A DNA stretch of 64,000 nt from an uncultured Enterobacteriaceae bacterium (lineage in GTDB: Bacteria > Pseudomonadota > Gammaproteobacteria > Enterobacterales > Enterobacteriaceae): NCBI GenBank assembly GCA_947631255.1, contig CANRKT010000001.1, positions 1 to 64,000 of the forward strand, written 5' to 3'. Position 1 is the first letter of the stretch; every line of letters begins with the position of its first letter. Made by a program: the position numbers and the translations under genes. The notes under the pieces were generated by a model. It was not told the DNA's origin. It ran no database searches and saw only the letters and a program-made list of their open reading frames with translations. Shown here piece by piece: positions 18,467-28,833 of this stretch.

Positions 18467-19632
18467 AACGCTCTCCCTAGCAGAATGCTGGCATTATTCC
18501 CACCGAAGGCAAACGAGTTTGACAGAATAATTGGGCGTGTCAGCGGCTGTGGTTGCTCAATGATACCGCAGGGTGGCAGCGTTTCATCTCGCGGGGAACG
18601 GCTGAAATCCTGCGGCGGAAGTAGCAAGTCACGCTGCAGGATAAGCATACTGATAGCGGCTTCGGTTATTCCCGCAGCACCTAGCAGGTGTCCAGTCAGG
18701 TGTTTAGTGGAACTACATGGGACGTTTTCGCCAAAGAGTGTATTGATGACTTTGGACTCAATCTTGTCATTAAGCAGCGTGGCGGTGCCATGCAAATTGA
18801 TATAGCCCACTTGCTCTGGCATGAGTCCCGCATCATCTAATGCCTGACTGATAGCGCGTATCGCTCCTTCACCTTGCGGATGGGGGGCTGAAATATGGTA
18901 GGCATCGCTGGACTCGCCAATACCGAGTAGCGCGACAGGTTGTGGTTCGCGGGTCAGCAGCATTAGCGCTGCACCTTCCCCTATAGTAATTCCACTGCGG
19001 TCACGACTAAACGGCTGACACTGTATTACAGAGAGGGACTCCAGACTGTGAAAGCCGCTGACAGGCATTCGGCTCAGAGTGTCTGCGCCACCGACAATAG
19101 CCACATCAACCAGCCCGGACTCAATCAGACGGCGTCCGCTCATGATGGCGCGGGCGCTGGAGGAGCAAGCGGTTGAAAGGGTGAATGCCGGGCCGTTCAA
19201 TCCCAGCCAGTGGCTGAGGAAACGTGATGGATCACCCAGCTCCTGTTGCGGATATTGCCAGGTGTGGCTCTCCTGTCCATTAAGGGTCAGATTGACGTGG
19301 GCATCACCTTCATTCAGCCCGGATGTACTGGTGCCCAGGATCACGGCAACGCGATCATTTCCGAACTGCATAATAGCTTCATCGACCTGGGGCTGAATCT
19401 GCTCGAGAGCCGCCAGTAACAACTGGTTATTGCGCGATCGGTGAGCGCTGAAGTTACTGGGAATAGTGGGGAGTTCGCCTTCTACGCCTGCCAGTACCGT
19501 ATGAGGATGTCCGGGCAGCCAGTCAGGACGTGAACGCATACCTGGTGCGCGACCTCGGGTTAGATTGATGGCGATTTCATCAGTATCATTACCCAGGGCG
19601 TTAATCATCCCCACTGCAGAAATATAGATCAT
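18463..19632 (-). CDS. apeO: Beta-ketoacyl-ACP synthase (ApeO)
   Basis: 389 aa; LSTACSSSARAIMSGRRLIESG, NLHGTATLLND, KHLTGHLLGAAGITEA. Confidence 0.82.
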   Translation of the reverse strand: MIYISAVGMINALGNDTDEIAINLTRGRAPGMRSRPDWLPGHPHTVLAGVEGELPTIPSNFSAHRSRNNQLLLAALEQIQPQVDEAIMQFGNDRVAVILGTSTSGLNEGDAHVNLTLNGQESHTWQYPQQELGDPSRFLSHWLGLNGPAFTLSTACSSSARAIMSGRRLIESGLVDVAIVGGADTLSRMPVSGFHSLESLSVIQCQPFSRDRSGITIGEGAALMLLTREPQPVALLGIGESSDAYHISAPHPQGEGAIRAISQALDDAGLMPEQVGYINLHGTATLLNDKIESKVINTLFGENVPCSSTKHLTGHLLGAAGITEAAISMLILQRDLLLPPQDFSRSPRDETLPPCGIIEQPQPLTRPIILSNSFAFGGNNASILLGRAL

Positions 19633-19633
19633 T

Positions 19634-20218
19634 TCAATTATCCAGGTATTGAATGGTGAGGTGGTATTTAAAAGCGTGCTGTTCGATGCTGACTGGCTCG
19701 CGTTTGCCTTTCCGGTTCAGATAGGTGATTTCCGTGACCAGTTTGCCGCGGGCATTACGTAGCTCACGCTTATCGTTAATGTCAGTGAGCGTCCAGCCTT
19801 TGGGTAGCAGCGGCTTCCAGTCATTTATCGGCCAGTGGCTGAGCATCACATCAGCCAGTACCTGACTGGCTGGTGGTAATTGTGGTATCACTATTGACTG
19901 CTCAGTGTGGATCCCTTGCTTATCATAGGTCACGAGGAATAAGCGAATGCCGACAGATGACAGCCCTGCAAGCGTCATTTGCTTATCATCAGCGTTTAAT
20001 ATCACCACCAGTGACTGTTTGTTACCGTTAAAGCTGCCGGTAAGTAGCTGCTGTGAACTGACGGCCGGCGAAATACCCGGGAAAGGAAGCGTGACGCGAG
20101 TACTCGGCTCCAGCCACGCTTGTGGTCGGCCATCTTGCGTATTTTGCGAGTGACTGCACCCCGTCAGAATAAGCGCTGCGCCCAGGGCGACGGCACGCCA
20201 GAATATTGGATTTATCAT
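19634..20218 (-). CDS. apeN: DUF3261-type lipoprotein (ApeN-like)
   Basis: 194 aa; lipobox LILTGCSHS; position in the APE cluster. Confidence 0.72.
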   Translation of the reverse strand: MINPIFWRAVALGAALILTGCSHSQNTQDGRPQAWLEPSTRVTLPFPGISPAVSSQQLLTGSFNGNKQSLVVILNADDKQMTLAGLSSVGIRLFLVTYDKQGIHTEQSIVIPQLPPASQVLADVMLSHWPINDWKPLLPKGWTLTDINDKRELRNARGKLVTEITYLNRKGKREPVSIEQHAFKYHLTIQYLDN

Positions 20219-22530
20219 GTTCTTTTTTTCTCTTTTTTACCAGGCATCGCCAGCGGTGAAAGCAGGAATGCGGTGAAAATACCGCTTACCAGTACAATGC
20301 CAAAACTACTGATGGCCTGGGTGGAACTAAACACCAGCATGCCAAGCGTCAACAGGGTCGTCAGCATCGCAAGGGTGATTGCCAGCAGCGACGTCAGTGG
20401 AGTCCCCCGTGGATTACTGAAAAATAGCGTGTAGTTAATGCCAATTCCGAGAACCAGTATCAGGGCGAGCAAAGAGAACAGGTTCACCGCATGGCCGCTG
20501 AGTGTAAGCGTTGCCAGACCACAACCTAGAGATAACACTGATGGCACCAGGCTTATCAAACCCTTACGGCAGCCAAGTCGGATTATGGCTCCACAGGCAA
20601 TCACCGCCAGCGCAACAAATAGCAGGGCAGTCAGGATATAGCGATAAAGTGCGAAAAGTTCGTCGAAGCTACTTTTACGATCCACCCATGCAACGCCAGC
20701 GTGTTTAATGCTGAGCGCATTTAATGCGCTGCTCTGTTTAACGCCTTCCACCGGAACGAGTACACCACTCTCGCCATCTTTCAGGCTCAGCCACAGTAAT
20801 CTCCAGCCTTCGCTTGCCGGGCTGGCAAGCCAGGCATCGACTGTTACCGGCATGGCGTTCAAATCGGGATTGACTGTCATGAGTCCGGCGTTATTCAGAG
20901 CTTGGGTTACAGCAGGTGTGACGTTTTTCAACAGAGAAAGATCTTGTTGCTGTCGGGCGAGCGAATTCAGCGGAATGGTGCGATAGCCTGTGAGTGATCC
21001 CTCTTTTTTTGCCTGTTCCAGTGCAGGAGTAAAGGCTTCCAACCGCTCCAGTGTCTGTTGCGCTGATTTACCGTAAATCACAAACCACTTCTGATCGACA
21101 CTCTGTCCTGTGAGTGCCGTGATGACTTTTTCCTCGGCCAGAAGCTGTTGTGGTAACGCCTGTAACTGCGAGATATCGTCATCTACATGCAGTGTCATCA
21201 GCCCTGACAGTGAGAAGAGAGCCAGTACCAGCGGTAAGCCAACGGACATCTTCTTATTCCGGCGCCAGGTGGCAAGCCAGCGTAACATCAGCCCCATTGC
21301 CGGAACCGGACGCACTGGGAGGCCGCGGCACAGCCATGGATGCCAAAAAATAACCGTCAGGCAGGAGGCGCTCAGGCCAACCGCGGCGAATACGGCCATC
21401 TGACGAATGCCGGGGAAGGGAGCAAGCATCATGACTAAGTAAGCAACAACCGTGGTTAGCAGTGCCATCAGCAGGGTATTTTGTACTTTTTTAAGGCTTT
21501 GCCAGGGGGATGTTTCTGCCCCATGGAGCATCCGCTCAGTCAGGTAGTAGAGCGTATAGTCGGCAGAAATACCGATAATGCTCATGCTCATCACCAGCGT
21601 CATCAGATGCAGCTCACCAAAAATAAGCAATGTCACGACAGTACCGGCCAGCGCGCCAATACCAATGGAGATAAGGCAGAGCAATAACGGACGCAGAGAG
21701 CGGAATGTCAGAACAATCAGCAGGACAACGCCGAGCAGAGTTGCTACGCCGAGGGTAGAGACGTCCTGCTTTGCTTGCTGACTGGCATAATCGCTGTAGA
21801 ACAGGGTACCACGAGACAATAATTGTGCCTGCGGATAGCGAGCTTTCAGTTCATTTTCAAGCGTCCCGAGGGTCTCTACCAAGTGGTGCGTCTGCTGCAT
21901 ATTGAACGACGAACCGGCCTGTTCACCGTGCAGCAAGTACCAGTAATTACCCTGTTGATCCTGAGTCACCAGCCAGCCGTCCATCAGTCGCAGACGTTGT
22001 CCACTTTTTGCCATGGCTAGCTGTGAGCCGCGCATCAACATCAGAGGATCGTTTTGCAGCTCTTTACCACTGACTCCTGAGAAGGCGGAGTAGAGCTGAG
22101 AGAGGATCCACTGGGTTTGGGCTTCCCCCCCGTTTTGTAGGCGTGCGCGGGTGTCGCTATCTACCAGACCATTGCGGTGTTGCCAGAAGAATGTTCCCCA
22201 TGCCTGCTGACTGTCGGCATCTATCGGGCCGTTTACTTCCGCTAACAGATGTGATTTTTGCAGGAGCGTCAACCAGTTTTGTGCCACTTCAGGGTTGGCT
22301 GTTTTACCTGGGCTGACTAGCCAGACGAGTTGTCTGTCGAGGCGCTGCATAAACCCGTCATTCAGCTCTGGGGGAATCGCACCTAGTGCTTGTTTTGGCA
22401 GCATCGCCAGCACACTACTGTTAAGCCGTGCCTGAGGCAGTAGCGTCAGTAAAACAGTCAACAGTATCAGGCAGACTATCCCCCATAGCAGTGCGGGACG
22501 TTTACTGGGTGGCAAAACGTTGGCGTTCAT
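20215..22530 (-). CDS. apeM: RND/MMPL-type exporter (ApeM)
   Basis: 771 aa; duplicated TM blocks with a large extracytoplasmic domain each. Confidence 0.85.
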   Translation of the reverse strand: MNANVLPPSKRPALLWGIVCLILLTVLLTLLPQARLNSSVLAMLPKQALGAIPPELNDGFMQRLDRQLVWLVSPGKTANPEVAQNWLTLLQKSHLLAEVNGPIDADSQQAWGTFFWQHRNGLVDSDTRARLQNGGEAQTQWILSQLYSAFSGVSGKELQNDPLMLMRGSQLAMAKSGQRLRLMDGWLVTQDQQGNYWYLLHGEQAGSSFNMQQTHHLVETLGTLENELKARYPQAQLLSRGTLFYSDYASQQAKQDVSTLGVATLLGVVLLIVLTFRSLRPLLLCLISIGIGALAGTVVTLLIFGELHLMTLVMSMSIIGISADYTLYYLTERMLHGAETSPWQSLKKVQNTLLMALLTTVVAYLVMMLAPFPGIRQMAVFAAVGLSASCLTVIFWHPWLCRGLPVRPVPAMGLMLRWLATWRRNKKMSVGLPLVLALFSLSGLMTLHVDDDISQLQALPQQLLAEEKVITALTGQSVDQKWFVIYGKSAQQTLERLEAFTPALEQAKKEGSLTGYRTIPLNSLARQQQDLSLLKNVTPAVTQALNNAGLMTVNPDLNAMPVTVDAWLASPASEGWRLLWLSLKDGESGVLVPVEGVKQSSALNALSIKHAGVAWVDRKSSFDELFALYRYILTALLFVALAVIACGAIIRLGCRKGLISLVPSVLSLGCGLATLTLSGHAVNLFSLLALILVLGIGINYTLFFSNPRGTPLTSLLAITLAMLTTLLTLGMLVFSSTQAISSFGIVLVSGIFTAFLLSPLAMPGKKEKKRT

Positions 22531-23107
22531 TATCGGTCAGTTGCGCTGGGGTCAGTTGATGTTGGGAAAGAGTGATGTCGGTACGATCACCCTGTTTGTC
22601 GTTAAGCTGAATAGTCTCGAGATAGGTTTTGCCAGCTAAATCAATGCTGGCAAAAATTTTATCGAGTGGGGTTGTGATGGGTGTCAGGCGCAACGTCCAG
22701 CGACCCTCTTTTTGAGAGGTAAACTCGATGCGGAAATTCTCTTCCAGTACTTTAGGGTCTGCCTGAAACAGCGCGCGCAGCAGGTGGTTAAACTGGAACA
22801 TCTGCGGATTATCTTCCGCGCGGATCGTTTGCGGTGGCTGCCCGTTAACCATTTGTACCATTCGTTTATCATCCAGCAGCAGCTGCATTACAAACGGGGC
22901 GGTTTGATCCCACAGCAAGCCCTGATCGCGAGCAATCAACATATTACCTCGAGATAACAGAGGTTGCGGCAGGCCCTTAATGGTGCGTGACTGCTCGAAA
23001 TGTGCCCGAATTATCGGTTGCTCGGTGAAACGTTGTTGTAGATCATCTAGCGTCAGGGCACTGACGAATGGGCTAATGAACAGCACCAACAGTAGCAAAA
23101 ACCTCAT
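22502..23107 (-). CDS. apeL: LolA-like outer-membrane lipoprotein carrier (ApeL)
   Basis: 201 aa; signal peptide; FEQSRTIKGLPQPLLSRGNMLIARDQGLLWDQTAPFVMQLLLDD. Confidence 0.78.
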   Translation of the reverse strand: MRFLLLLVLFISPFVSALTLDDLQQRFTEQPIIRAHFEQSRTIKGLPQPLLSRGNMLIARDQGLLWDQTAPFVMQLLLDDKRMVQMVNGQPPQTIRAEDNPQMFQFNHLLRALFQADPKVLEENFRIEFTSQKEGRWTLRLTPITTPLDKIFASIDLAGKTYLETIQLNDKQGDRTDITLSQHQLTPAQLTDNERQRFATQ

Positions 23108-23526
23108 GGTGTTACCCCCATACGTTCAAACAGAATATCTGGGCTGACGAAGCATAATTCATGATTAATCTCTGCAACCGCAACCTGAATGGTATATCCG
23201 GTGGTGGTACGCTTCCCGGTTTCAGCATCGAAAATGTCGTAGCCGATACGCAAGCGATTCTCAAATTCCTCAATGTATGCGCGGACACGGATACGCTGCT
23301 CAAAGGTCAGGGCGCTGCGGTATTTCACGCGGGTATCGACCACTGGCCAGAGATAACCAGAGGCTTTCATCTGCTGATAACCGTAATTAAACTGGTTAAG
23401 CAGTGCTTCGCGGGCAATTTCAAAATAGCGGAAATAGTTACCGTGCCAGACTACGCCCATCATATCGATATCGTGGAACGGGATGGTGAGTTCAACTTCA
23501 GCAGTAAAACGAGGATCGTTTAGCAT
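23104..23526 (-). CDS. apeK: Acyl-CoA/ACP thioesterase, 4HBT hotdog (ApeK)
   Basis: 140 aa; FHDIDMMGVVWHGNYFRYFEIAREALL. Confidence 0.85.
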   Translation of the reverse strand: MLNDPRFTAEVELTIPFHDIDMMGVVWHGNYFRYFEIAREALLNQFNYGYQQMKASGYLWPVVDTRVKYRSALTFEQRIRVRAYIEEFENRLRIGYDIFDAETGKRTTTGYTIQVAVAEINHELCFVSPDILFERMGVTP

Positions 23527-23529
23527 CCT

Positions 23530-25221
23530 TTACTCCTTGTCCTTGATTTCCGGCAACTGCCAGAAATCGAAAAAATTAAACCAGTCGAGCGGTGACAGCA
23601 GCGCATAGTACTCAAGGCGTCTGGTGTAGCGGTCGATAGTTTGTTGTAGCGCATTTTGCCTGTCAGCACGCGGTAATAGCAGCGGATCGGCGAACGGTTC
23701 GCAGTAAATACGGAGCTTCCCCTGTTGTCGCAGGGCGAAAATAAGATTTACCGGACAGCGTAGAATCGACGCGAGAATAAATGGCCCTTGAGGGAAGGGG
23801 GCCATTTGTCCCATAAATGGACTCCAGCAGACACGCCAATGATTTCCGCGCTGGGGATTGACCGCAATACGATCGCCCACAATCGCTATCCACTCACCGC
23901 GATCGAGTTTTTCTTTGAGCAAAATGGCGGTATCCGGCCCGATATCGGTCACCGGAAGCAAGTTTAGCCCAGCCTCTGGAGCCATCTCTTCCATGATTGT
24001 CTTAAAACGTTGGGCATTATCGCTAAATACCAGGGCATTGATAGTCTTGCTGCCCTGTAACTGGGCCAGCGCCCGGCAGACTTCAACATCTCCCAGATGC
24101 GAAGCCAGTAGTAGCTTACCGCGTGGATCGCTGGTATTGAGAGTTTCTTCAGCTCCCGGGGCAAAGGTAATGTCGCGACCAAACTGTAATTCACCGCGCC
24201 AGCTGGCAATTTTATCCAGCATAGCGTGGCCAAAACGTAAAAAATGTTGATAGCTGGTCAGATTTGACGAGACAGGCAGTTGTTGGGTCACCTGTTGTTG
24301 ACGTACTCGTGAGATCCAGTTTTGAGATGCTTTTCGGGCTGTGGAAGAGATTAGCCAGTAAACACCGACCACGGGATAAAGCAGCAGGGAGAATGCCTTA
24401 CGTCCCAGTAAGCGCCATATCAGCACCATCAGACGCATTCCCCATAGCCCTTTAACTTCTTGCTGACGCGCCCAGTGTGGTACGGAGGTACGAAACAGGA
24501 GTGTTGGGATACGCGGTAACATGCCGAAGAACAGACGTGTATGCATCAGTGAAATGCGGCAGTTATCTTTAACAACATCAAAATGAGATAGCCCATCAAG
24601 CGGGTAGGTCACGCGGGTTGGAACAAAATAGCTGGTATTTCCTTGCCAGTAGAGACGCACCATCACCTCGGTATCGAAATCCATTCGTTTACCAAGAGTG
24701 ACGCGTTGTGCAAGTTTAAGCGTTGGCACAACCGGATAAACTCGGAAACCACACATGCTATCTTTCAGCTGAAGTGAGAGCGTTTCAATCCACACCCAGA
24801 TATGGGTTATCCAACGGCCATACAGGCGCGAGCGGGGAACGGAATCATCATAAATCGGCTGCCCGGAAATTAATGCACTCGGATGCTGTTCCGCCAGCGC
24901 GAGTAACTTCGGAATATCTTCAATGGCGTGTTGCCCGTCGGCATCCACCTGTACAGCATGACTGAATCCAGCCTCTGCCGCTGCCTGTAATCCGCGGATC
25001 ACCGCGGTACCTTTACCTGAGTTTTCTGGTAGGTGAATTAAGGTCAGATTTTTATCTTCCGCTGCCAGACGTACCAGTTTGTCGCGTGTGGCGTCTTCAC
25101 TACCATCGTCCACCACAATACAAGGCAGGCCAAATGGCTGTAGGCGAGTTAGCACACCAGCCATCCCTTCACCATGGTTATAGCAGGGGATCAGGACACA
25201 AGGAGAAAAGGCTAGTGACAT
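23530..25221 (-). CDS. apeJ: Glycosyltransferase family 2 fused to LpxL/HtrB-type acyltransferase (ApeJ)
   Basis: CVLIPCYNHGEGMAGVLTRLQ...VDADGQHAIEDIPKL GT2 domain plus C-terminal acyltransferase; start set at MSLAFSPCVLIPCYN. Confidence 0.82.
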   Translation of the reverse strand: MSLAFSPCVLIPCYNHGEGMAGVLTRLQPFGLPCIVVDDGSEDATRDKLVRLAAEDKNLTLIHLPENSGKGTAVIRGLQAAAEAGFSHAVQVDADGQHAIEDIPKLLALAEQHPSALISGQPIYDDSVPRSRLYGRWITHIWVWIETLSLQLKDSMCGFRVYPVVPTLKLAQRVTLGKRMDFDTEVMVRLYWQGNTSYFVPTRVTYPLDGLSHFDVVKDNCRISLMHTRLFFGMLPRIPTLLFRTSVPHWARQQEVKGLWGMRLMVLIWRLLGRKAFSLLLYPVVGVYWLISSTARKASQNWISRVRQQQVTQQLPVSSNLTSYQHFLRFGHAMLDKIASWRGELQFGRDITFAPGAEETLNTSDPRGKLLLASHLGDVEVCRALAQLQGSKTINALVFSDNAQRFKTIMEEMAPEAGLNLLPVTDIGPDTAILLKEKLDRGEWIAIVGDRIAVNPQRGNHWRVCWSPFMGQMAPFPQGPFILASILRCPVNLIFALRQQGKLRIYCEPFADPLLLPRADRQNALQQTIDRYTRRLEYYALLSPLDWFNFFDFWQLPEIKDKE

Positions 25222-25595
25222 AACCGGATTTTCCCGTGGCTGGCAGTAAGTCGTGTTTCTCCATTGTAGAACTGGTAGTTGAAGGTGAGTATCTGGCGTT
25301 CTTCCTGCCAGTTCAGAGTGAGCGTGACAGTGGTTTCTGGCAACAGGGGCGACAGGAATTTCACATTTTGAATACTGTGAAAACGCCATCCAGGAGCGAG
25401 CAAGGTCGTCGCGTAGTGCATCACCCAGTCTATCTGTGCGACACCGGGTAACAGGGATTTTACGGTAAAATGTCCGTTAAACCAGAATAAATCAGGATTG
25501 AGAGATAAAACGAGCTCAACTTGTTGAGGATGTGCCTGATGGCGATCAATTTCATGGGGTCTCATAAAATAACTCCTGTAATTGCGCATAGACAC
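25212..25595 (-). CDS. apeI: 3-hydroxyacyl-ACP dehydratase, FabZ-like (ApeI)
   Basis: 127 aa; DLFWFNGHFTVKSLLPGVAQIDWVMHYA hotdog motif. Confidence 0.8.
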   Translation of the reverse strand: MSMRNYRSYFMRPHEIDRHQAHPQQVELVLSLNPDLFWFNGHFTVKSLLPGVAQIDWVMHYATTLLAPGWRFHSIQNVKFLSPLLPETTVTLTLNWQEERQILTFNYQFYNGETRLTASHGKIRLCH

Positions 25596-26952
25596 GCTTA
25601 TTCATATTGTTGACTGGGATCTCGTCAATAACTCGCCAGTAACGAGGGACCGCAACGGGCTCCAGCCACGGCAGTAGCGAACGTCGCCAGGTGAGCTCCT
25701 GCGCTTTACCTCCGCACTGATGCCAGAGTTGACGCGCTTTGTCATCCAGCACCAGCAGGACGCCTATACTGAGCCGTCCGCCACGTGAGACAGGTAATGC
25801 CACCGCTTCACGTACACCGTCAAGTGCTAGCAGGCGTTGTTCCACTTCGTTTAGCGAAATACGCTTCTCTTCAATTTTGACTACCCGATCTCGACGCCCC
25901 AGTAAATGAAACTGACCGTTTTCTACAAACTGCAAAGAATCATCAAGGAAAAAGCCATTAGTATCGGCAATCAGCGGTGAAAATACGCGAAAATAATCAT
26001 TTTCTGGCTGGAATCTGACACCCGGAAAGGGTAACCATGCCACATTATCCTGTTGACGATAACGCCAGGCCAGAATACCGGTTTCAGTGCTACCGTAGAT
26101 CTCATCGGGCCAAATGTTCAGCCACTTAGCAGTCTGCGTCACCTCCTGCCAGTGGAGCATGCCACCCGCAGAAAGGATCATTTCAATGGGTGGGGGATTT
26201 AGCTGCTGATCAAGACGTTTAAGAAAAGCAGGACTGCTGATAAACACATACCGATATTCAGGACTCAGTGCAACCAGCTGTTCGGCGTACCAGAGCATCG
26301 AGGCGTGTAGTGGTAGACCTAAGGCCATTGGCAGGAAAATACGGAAGGTCAGGCCATACAGATGTTGAGGAGCCACTGATGCCACTATCCGACAATCTGC
26401 CATACGTTCAGCAAAACGTACCGCTAACAAAGCCGCTTCGCTATCGAGAAGATTAACAGGTTTAATAACTCGCTTCGGCTGGCCAGTCGAACCGGAGGTG
26501 AAGAGTTCAATGAAGGCATCTTCGCGGATAGCCGGAAAAGTTGTCTCGGATGTGACCTCCGTCATTGGGGAACTGACCACCCACAACGGACCTTGCCAGT
26601 CGAGCGCTTTATCACTCAGCACGCCGTCAAACAGCGCCTGCTGCTCGTTTAATAATGAAACACGGCTGTGGCCCGGGATCACGGGTGTTTTACCTGCGTG
26701 GAGCGTTGCCAGCAAGGCGACAATAAACAAATAACTGTTCTCGAAGCACAGTGCCCAGCGTTCACCTTCCTGTTGCTGAAGCTGTGTTATCAGCCGGGCA
26801 ACATCATAACGCAGATGACCGAGTGTCCAAGTGTGTTCTTCCTGCCATGCGACAGGCATCTCGGCCGGGCGTGGAGTATTAAGCCACTGAGCCAGTGAGA
26901 GGGGCTGCTTCATTGGAAGTCCCGTTTTATCATCCGTTGGCGTACTAACCAT
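25552..26952 (-). CDS. apeH: Acyl-/aryl-AMP ligase (ApeH)
   Basis: 466 aa; FTSGSTGQPKRVIKP P-loop; YGSTETG; GRRDRVVKIEEKRISLNEVE. Confidence 0.88.
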   Translation of the reverse strand: MVSTPTDDKTGLPMKQPLSLAQWLNTPRPAEMPVAWQEEHTWTLGHLRYDVARLITQLQQQEGERWALCFENSYLFIVALLATLHAGKTPVIPGHSRVSLLNEQQALFDGVLSDKALDWQGPLWVVSSPMTEVTSETTFPAIREDAFIELFTSGSTGQPKRVIKPVNLLDSEAALLAVRFAERMADCRIVASVAPQHLYGLTFRIFLPMALGLPLHASMLWYAEQLVALSPEYRYVFISSPAFLKRLDQQLNPPPIEMILSAGGMLHWQEVTQTAKWLNIWPDEIYGSTETGILAWRYRQQDNVAWLPFPGVRFQPENDYFRVFSPLIADTNGFFLDDSLQFVENGQFHLLGRRDRVVKIEEKRISLNEVEQRLLALDGVREAVALPVSRGGRLSIGVLLVLDDKARQLWHQCGGKAQELTWRRSLLPWLEPVAVPRYWRVIDEIPVNNMNKRVYAQLQELFYETP

Positions 26953-27491
26953 TCACCTGCCATCAGCATTCCCATCAACAGATAGGAGATAATACCGTTC
27001 CATACTGTCCACAGAGACATATCGCCATACAGTGCGGTAAGCAGCGCAATGCTGCCATTGATAATGAAAAAGAAGCACCAGACTTGTGTCACACGGCGGG
27101 TATAACGCACACCTGCTTCAGGAAGGTTTGGGTCACCTAGTCGGGCTAAACGTTCAACTATGGGGGCTGCTGACCAAAGCGAGCCACCAAAGAGTGCCAG
27201 CATGACGAGATTGACCGCTACCGGATAGAACAGCAGTAATTGGTGAGCGTTGAGCAGATAGCTGATAATGCAAAGCATCATGCCAGTCACCGCCACTGTC
27301 TGGGTAATAAGACGCAACGATCCCGCCTGTCGTCGGGTCTGACGAAAGCGTAAAAATAGCAGTAGTGCCATCAGCGGCAATAGCCAGTGCAGGCTGTTAT
27401 GCGTCAAACCAAACCAGATTAAAAATGGCCATGCCAGCAGTAATAAGCCAGTCAACAGTGGTATGACTGGCAGCGAGCGAATACCCAGCAT
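26910..27491 (-). CDS. apeG: APE cluster integral membrane protein (ApeG-like)
   Basis: 193 aa, multiple TM; located between ACP and ligase genes. Confidence 0.7.
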   Translation of the reverse strand: MLGIRSLPVIPLLTGLLLLAWPFLIWFGLTHNSLHWLLPLMALLLFLRFRQTRRQAGSLRLITQTVAVTGMMLCIISYLLNAHQLLLFYPVAVNLVMLALFGGSLWSAAPIVERLARLGDPNLPEAGVRYTRRVTQVWCFFFIINGSIALLTALYGDMSLWTVWNGIISYLLMGMLMAGEWLVRQRMIKRDFQ

Positions 27492-27497
27492 AATGAA

Positions 27498-27749
27498 TCA
27501 GGCTTCTTTGAACAGGCGTTCTACCACATCAACGACATCCTGCACGGTACGCACTGTTTTAAACTCTTCAGGCTTGATTTTCTTGCCAATTTTTTTTTGA
27601 AGATGAACTATCATGTCGACAGCATCGATGCTATCTAGCTCCAGATCTTCGTACAGGCGCGCTTGGGGTTTAATATCCTGCGGATCGATGTCAAACAGCT
27701 TGACTAGCAGGGCAGAGACTTCTTCGTAAATGGCTTTTTGTTCGGACAT
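27498..27749 (-). CDS. apeF: Acyl carrier protein (ApeF)
   Basis: 83 aa; YEDLELDSIDAVDMIVHLQ phosphopantetheine site. Confidence 0.88.
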   Translation of the reverse strand: MSEQKAIYEEVSALLVKLFDIDPQDIKPQARLYEDLELDSIDAVDMIVHLQKKIGKKIKPEEFKTVRTVQDVVDVVERLFKEA

Positions 27750-27761
27750 AACAGACTCTCC

Positions 27762-28022
27762 TCAGGCACGTTGTGCGTGAATGAAAGATGCTAGCGTAGC
27801 GACAGAAAAGAAGTGCTGACGCATCTCTTCACTTTCAGCAGAAAGGACGACACCATACTTATTTTTTACCGCCAAGCCCAGCTCCAGGGCATCGATGGAG
27901 TCCAGCCCTAAACCTTCACCAAACAGCGGCGCTTCGGTTTCAATATCATCTGCTGACAGTTCATCAAGATTCAGTGTCGTTACAATAAGATTTTTTATTT
28001 CTAGATAAAGCGCTTGCATCAT
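27762..28022 (-). CDS. apeE: Acyl carrier protein (ApeE)
   Basis: 86 aa; GEGLGLDSIDALELGLAV. Confidence 0.88.
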   Translation of the reverse strand: MMQALYLEIKNLIVTTLNLDELSADDIETEAPLFGEGLGLDSIDALELGLAVKNKYGVVLSAESEEMRQHFFSVATLASFIHAQRA

Positions 28023-28833
28023 TAATTCCTGAAAGAGGTAAATAACCTGGTTGTAATTGAAGTAAAAGATGTCGGTTTAACTGTCTTGCTGCCAGAGCCG
28101 GTTCTTGTGAATTTACATCGTAAAATGGGTCAATGGGGACTCGCTCACGGACCTCAACACTAAAGAAGGGTTTGGCAGGGGGAACTTGATACCATTTGCT
28201 CTGTTTATCCAGCAGATGTTCGCTACAGTGGATTTTCACTATGCGTAAATCGCTGCCGCAGCGTACAGCGATATTGGCTGCACCGCGTTGCAACGTCATT
28301 TCCTGACCTGGACGCGTGCGTGTCCCTTCAGGGAAGATCAAAATAGTATCGCCTTGACCCAGGCGTTGCTGGCAGGCGGGTAGCAGGGTCTCGGCCTGGC
28401 TATTCGTCAGGTAATCTGCCGCTCGGATAACACCACCCAGGAAGGGATTTTTCAGTAGCGCGCTCTTCACCAGGCAGTCTGTTTCTGGCATCACCGAGGC
28501 CAGCAATACATAGTCGATAAGTGTCGGATGATTAGCCACCACCAGACATCCACGTTCCTGGCGCAAAATGTCGGCTCCTTCAATATGGTAATCCAGCACA
28601 CCGAGTTTTTTGGCTACAGTTAAAAAAAGGCGAAAACTGACAGCAATACTGCGTCTGGCAATACGACGGCGATATACTTTATCCCGAACCAAGACTAACA
28701 GCAGGTTAAACCAGATGACGGAGAGTAGCAGCCCACCTATGCCAAACAGGGCGAAGCAGAAACCTGTCATCACCCGTCGCCATATTCGGTTAACATATTG
28801 CAGAATTCTATACATCACCGCTTCCACTGCCAC
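27964..28833 (-). CDS. apeD: 1-acyl-glycerol-3-phosphate acyltransferase-like (ApeD)
   Basis: 289 aa; VVANHPTLIDYVLLAS and FPEGTRTRPG. Confidence 0.85.
   Translation of the reverse strand: MAVEAVMYRILQYVNRIWRRVMTGFCFALFGIGGLLLSVIWFNLLLVLVRDKVYRRRIARRSIAVSFRLFLTVAKKLGVLDYHIEGADILRQERGCLVVANHPTLIDYVLLASVMPETDCLVKSALLKNPFLGGVIRAADYLTNSQAETLLPACQQRLGQGDTILIFPEGTRTRPGQEMTLQRGAANIAVRCGSDLRIVKIHCSEHLLDKQSKWYQVPPAKPFFSVEVRERVPIDPFYDVNSQEPALAARQLNRHLLLQLQPGYLPLSGINDASALSRNKKSYCNDTES

Noticed and set aside
20215-22530. Numerous opposite-strand ORFs over the APE cluster (e.g. 21110..21403, 20708..20986)
   Set aside because: They are shadows of high-quality coding frames, with no family resemblance or ribosome-binding context.
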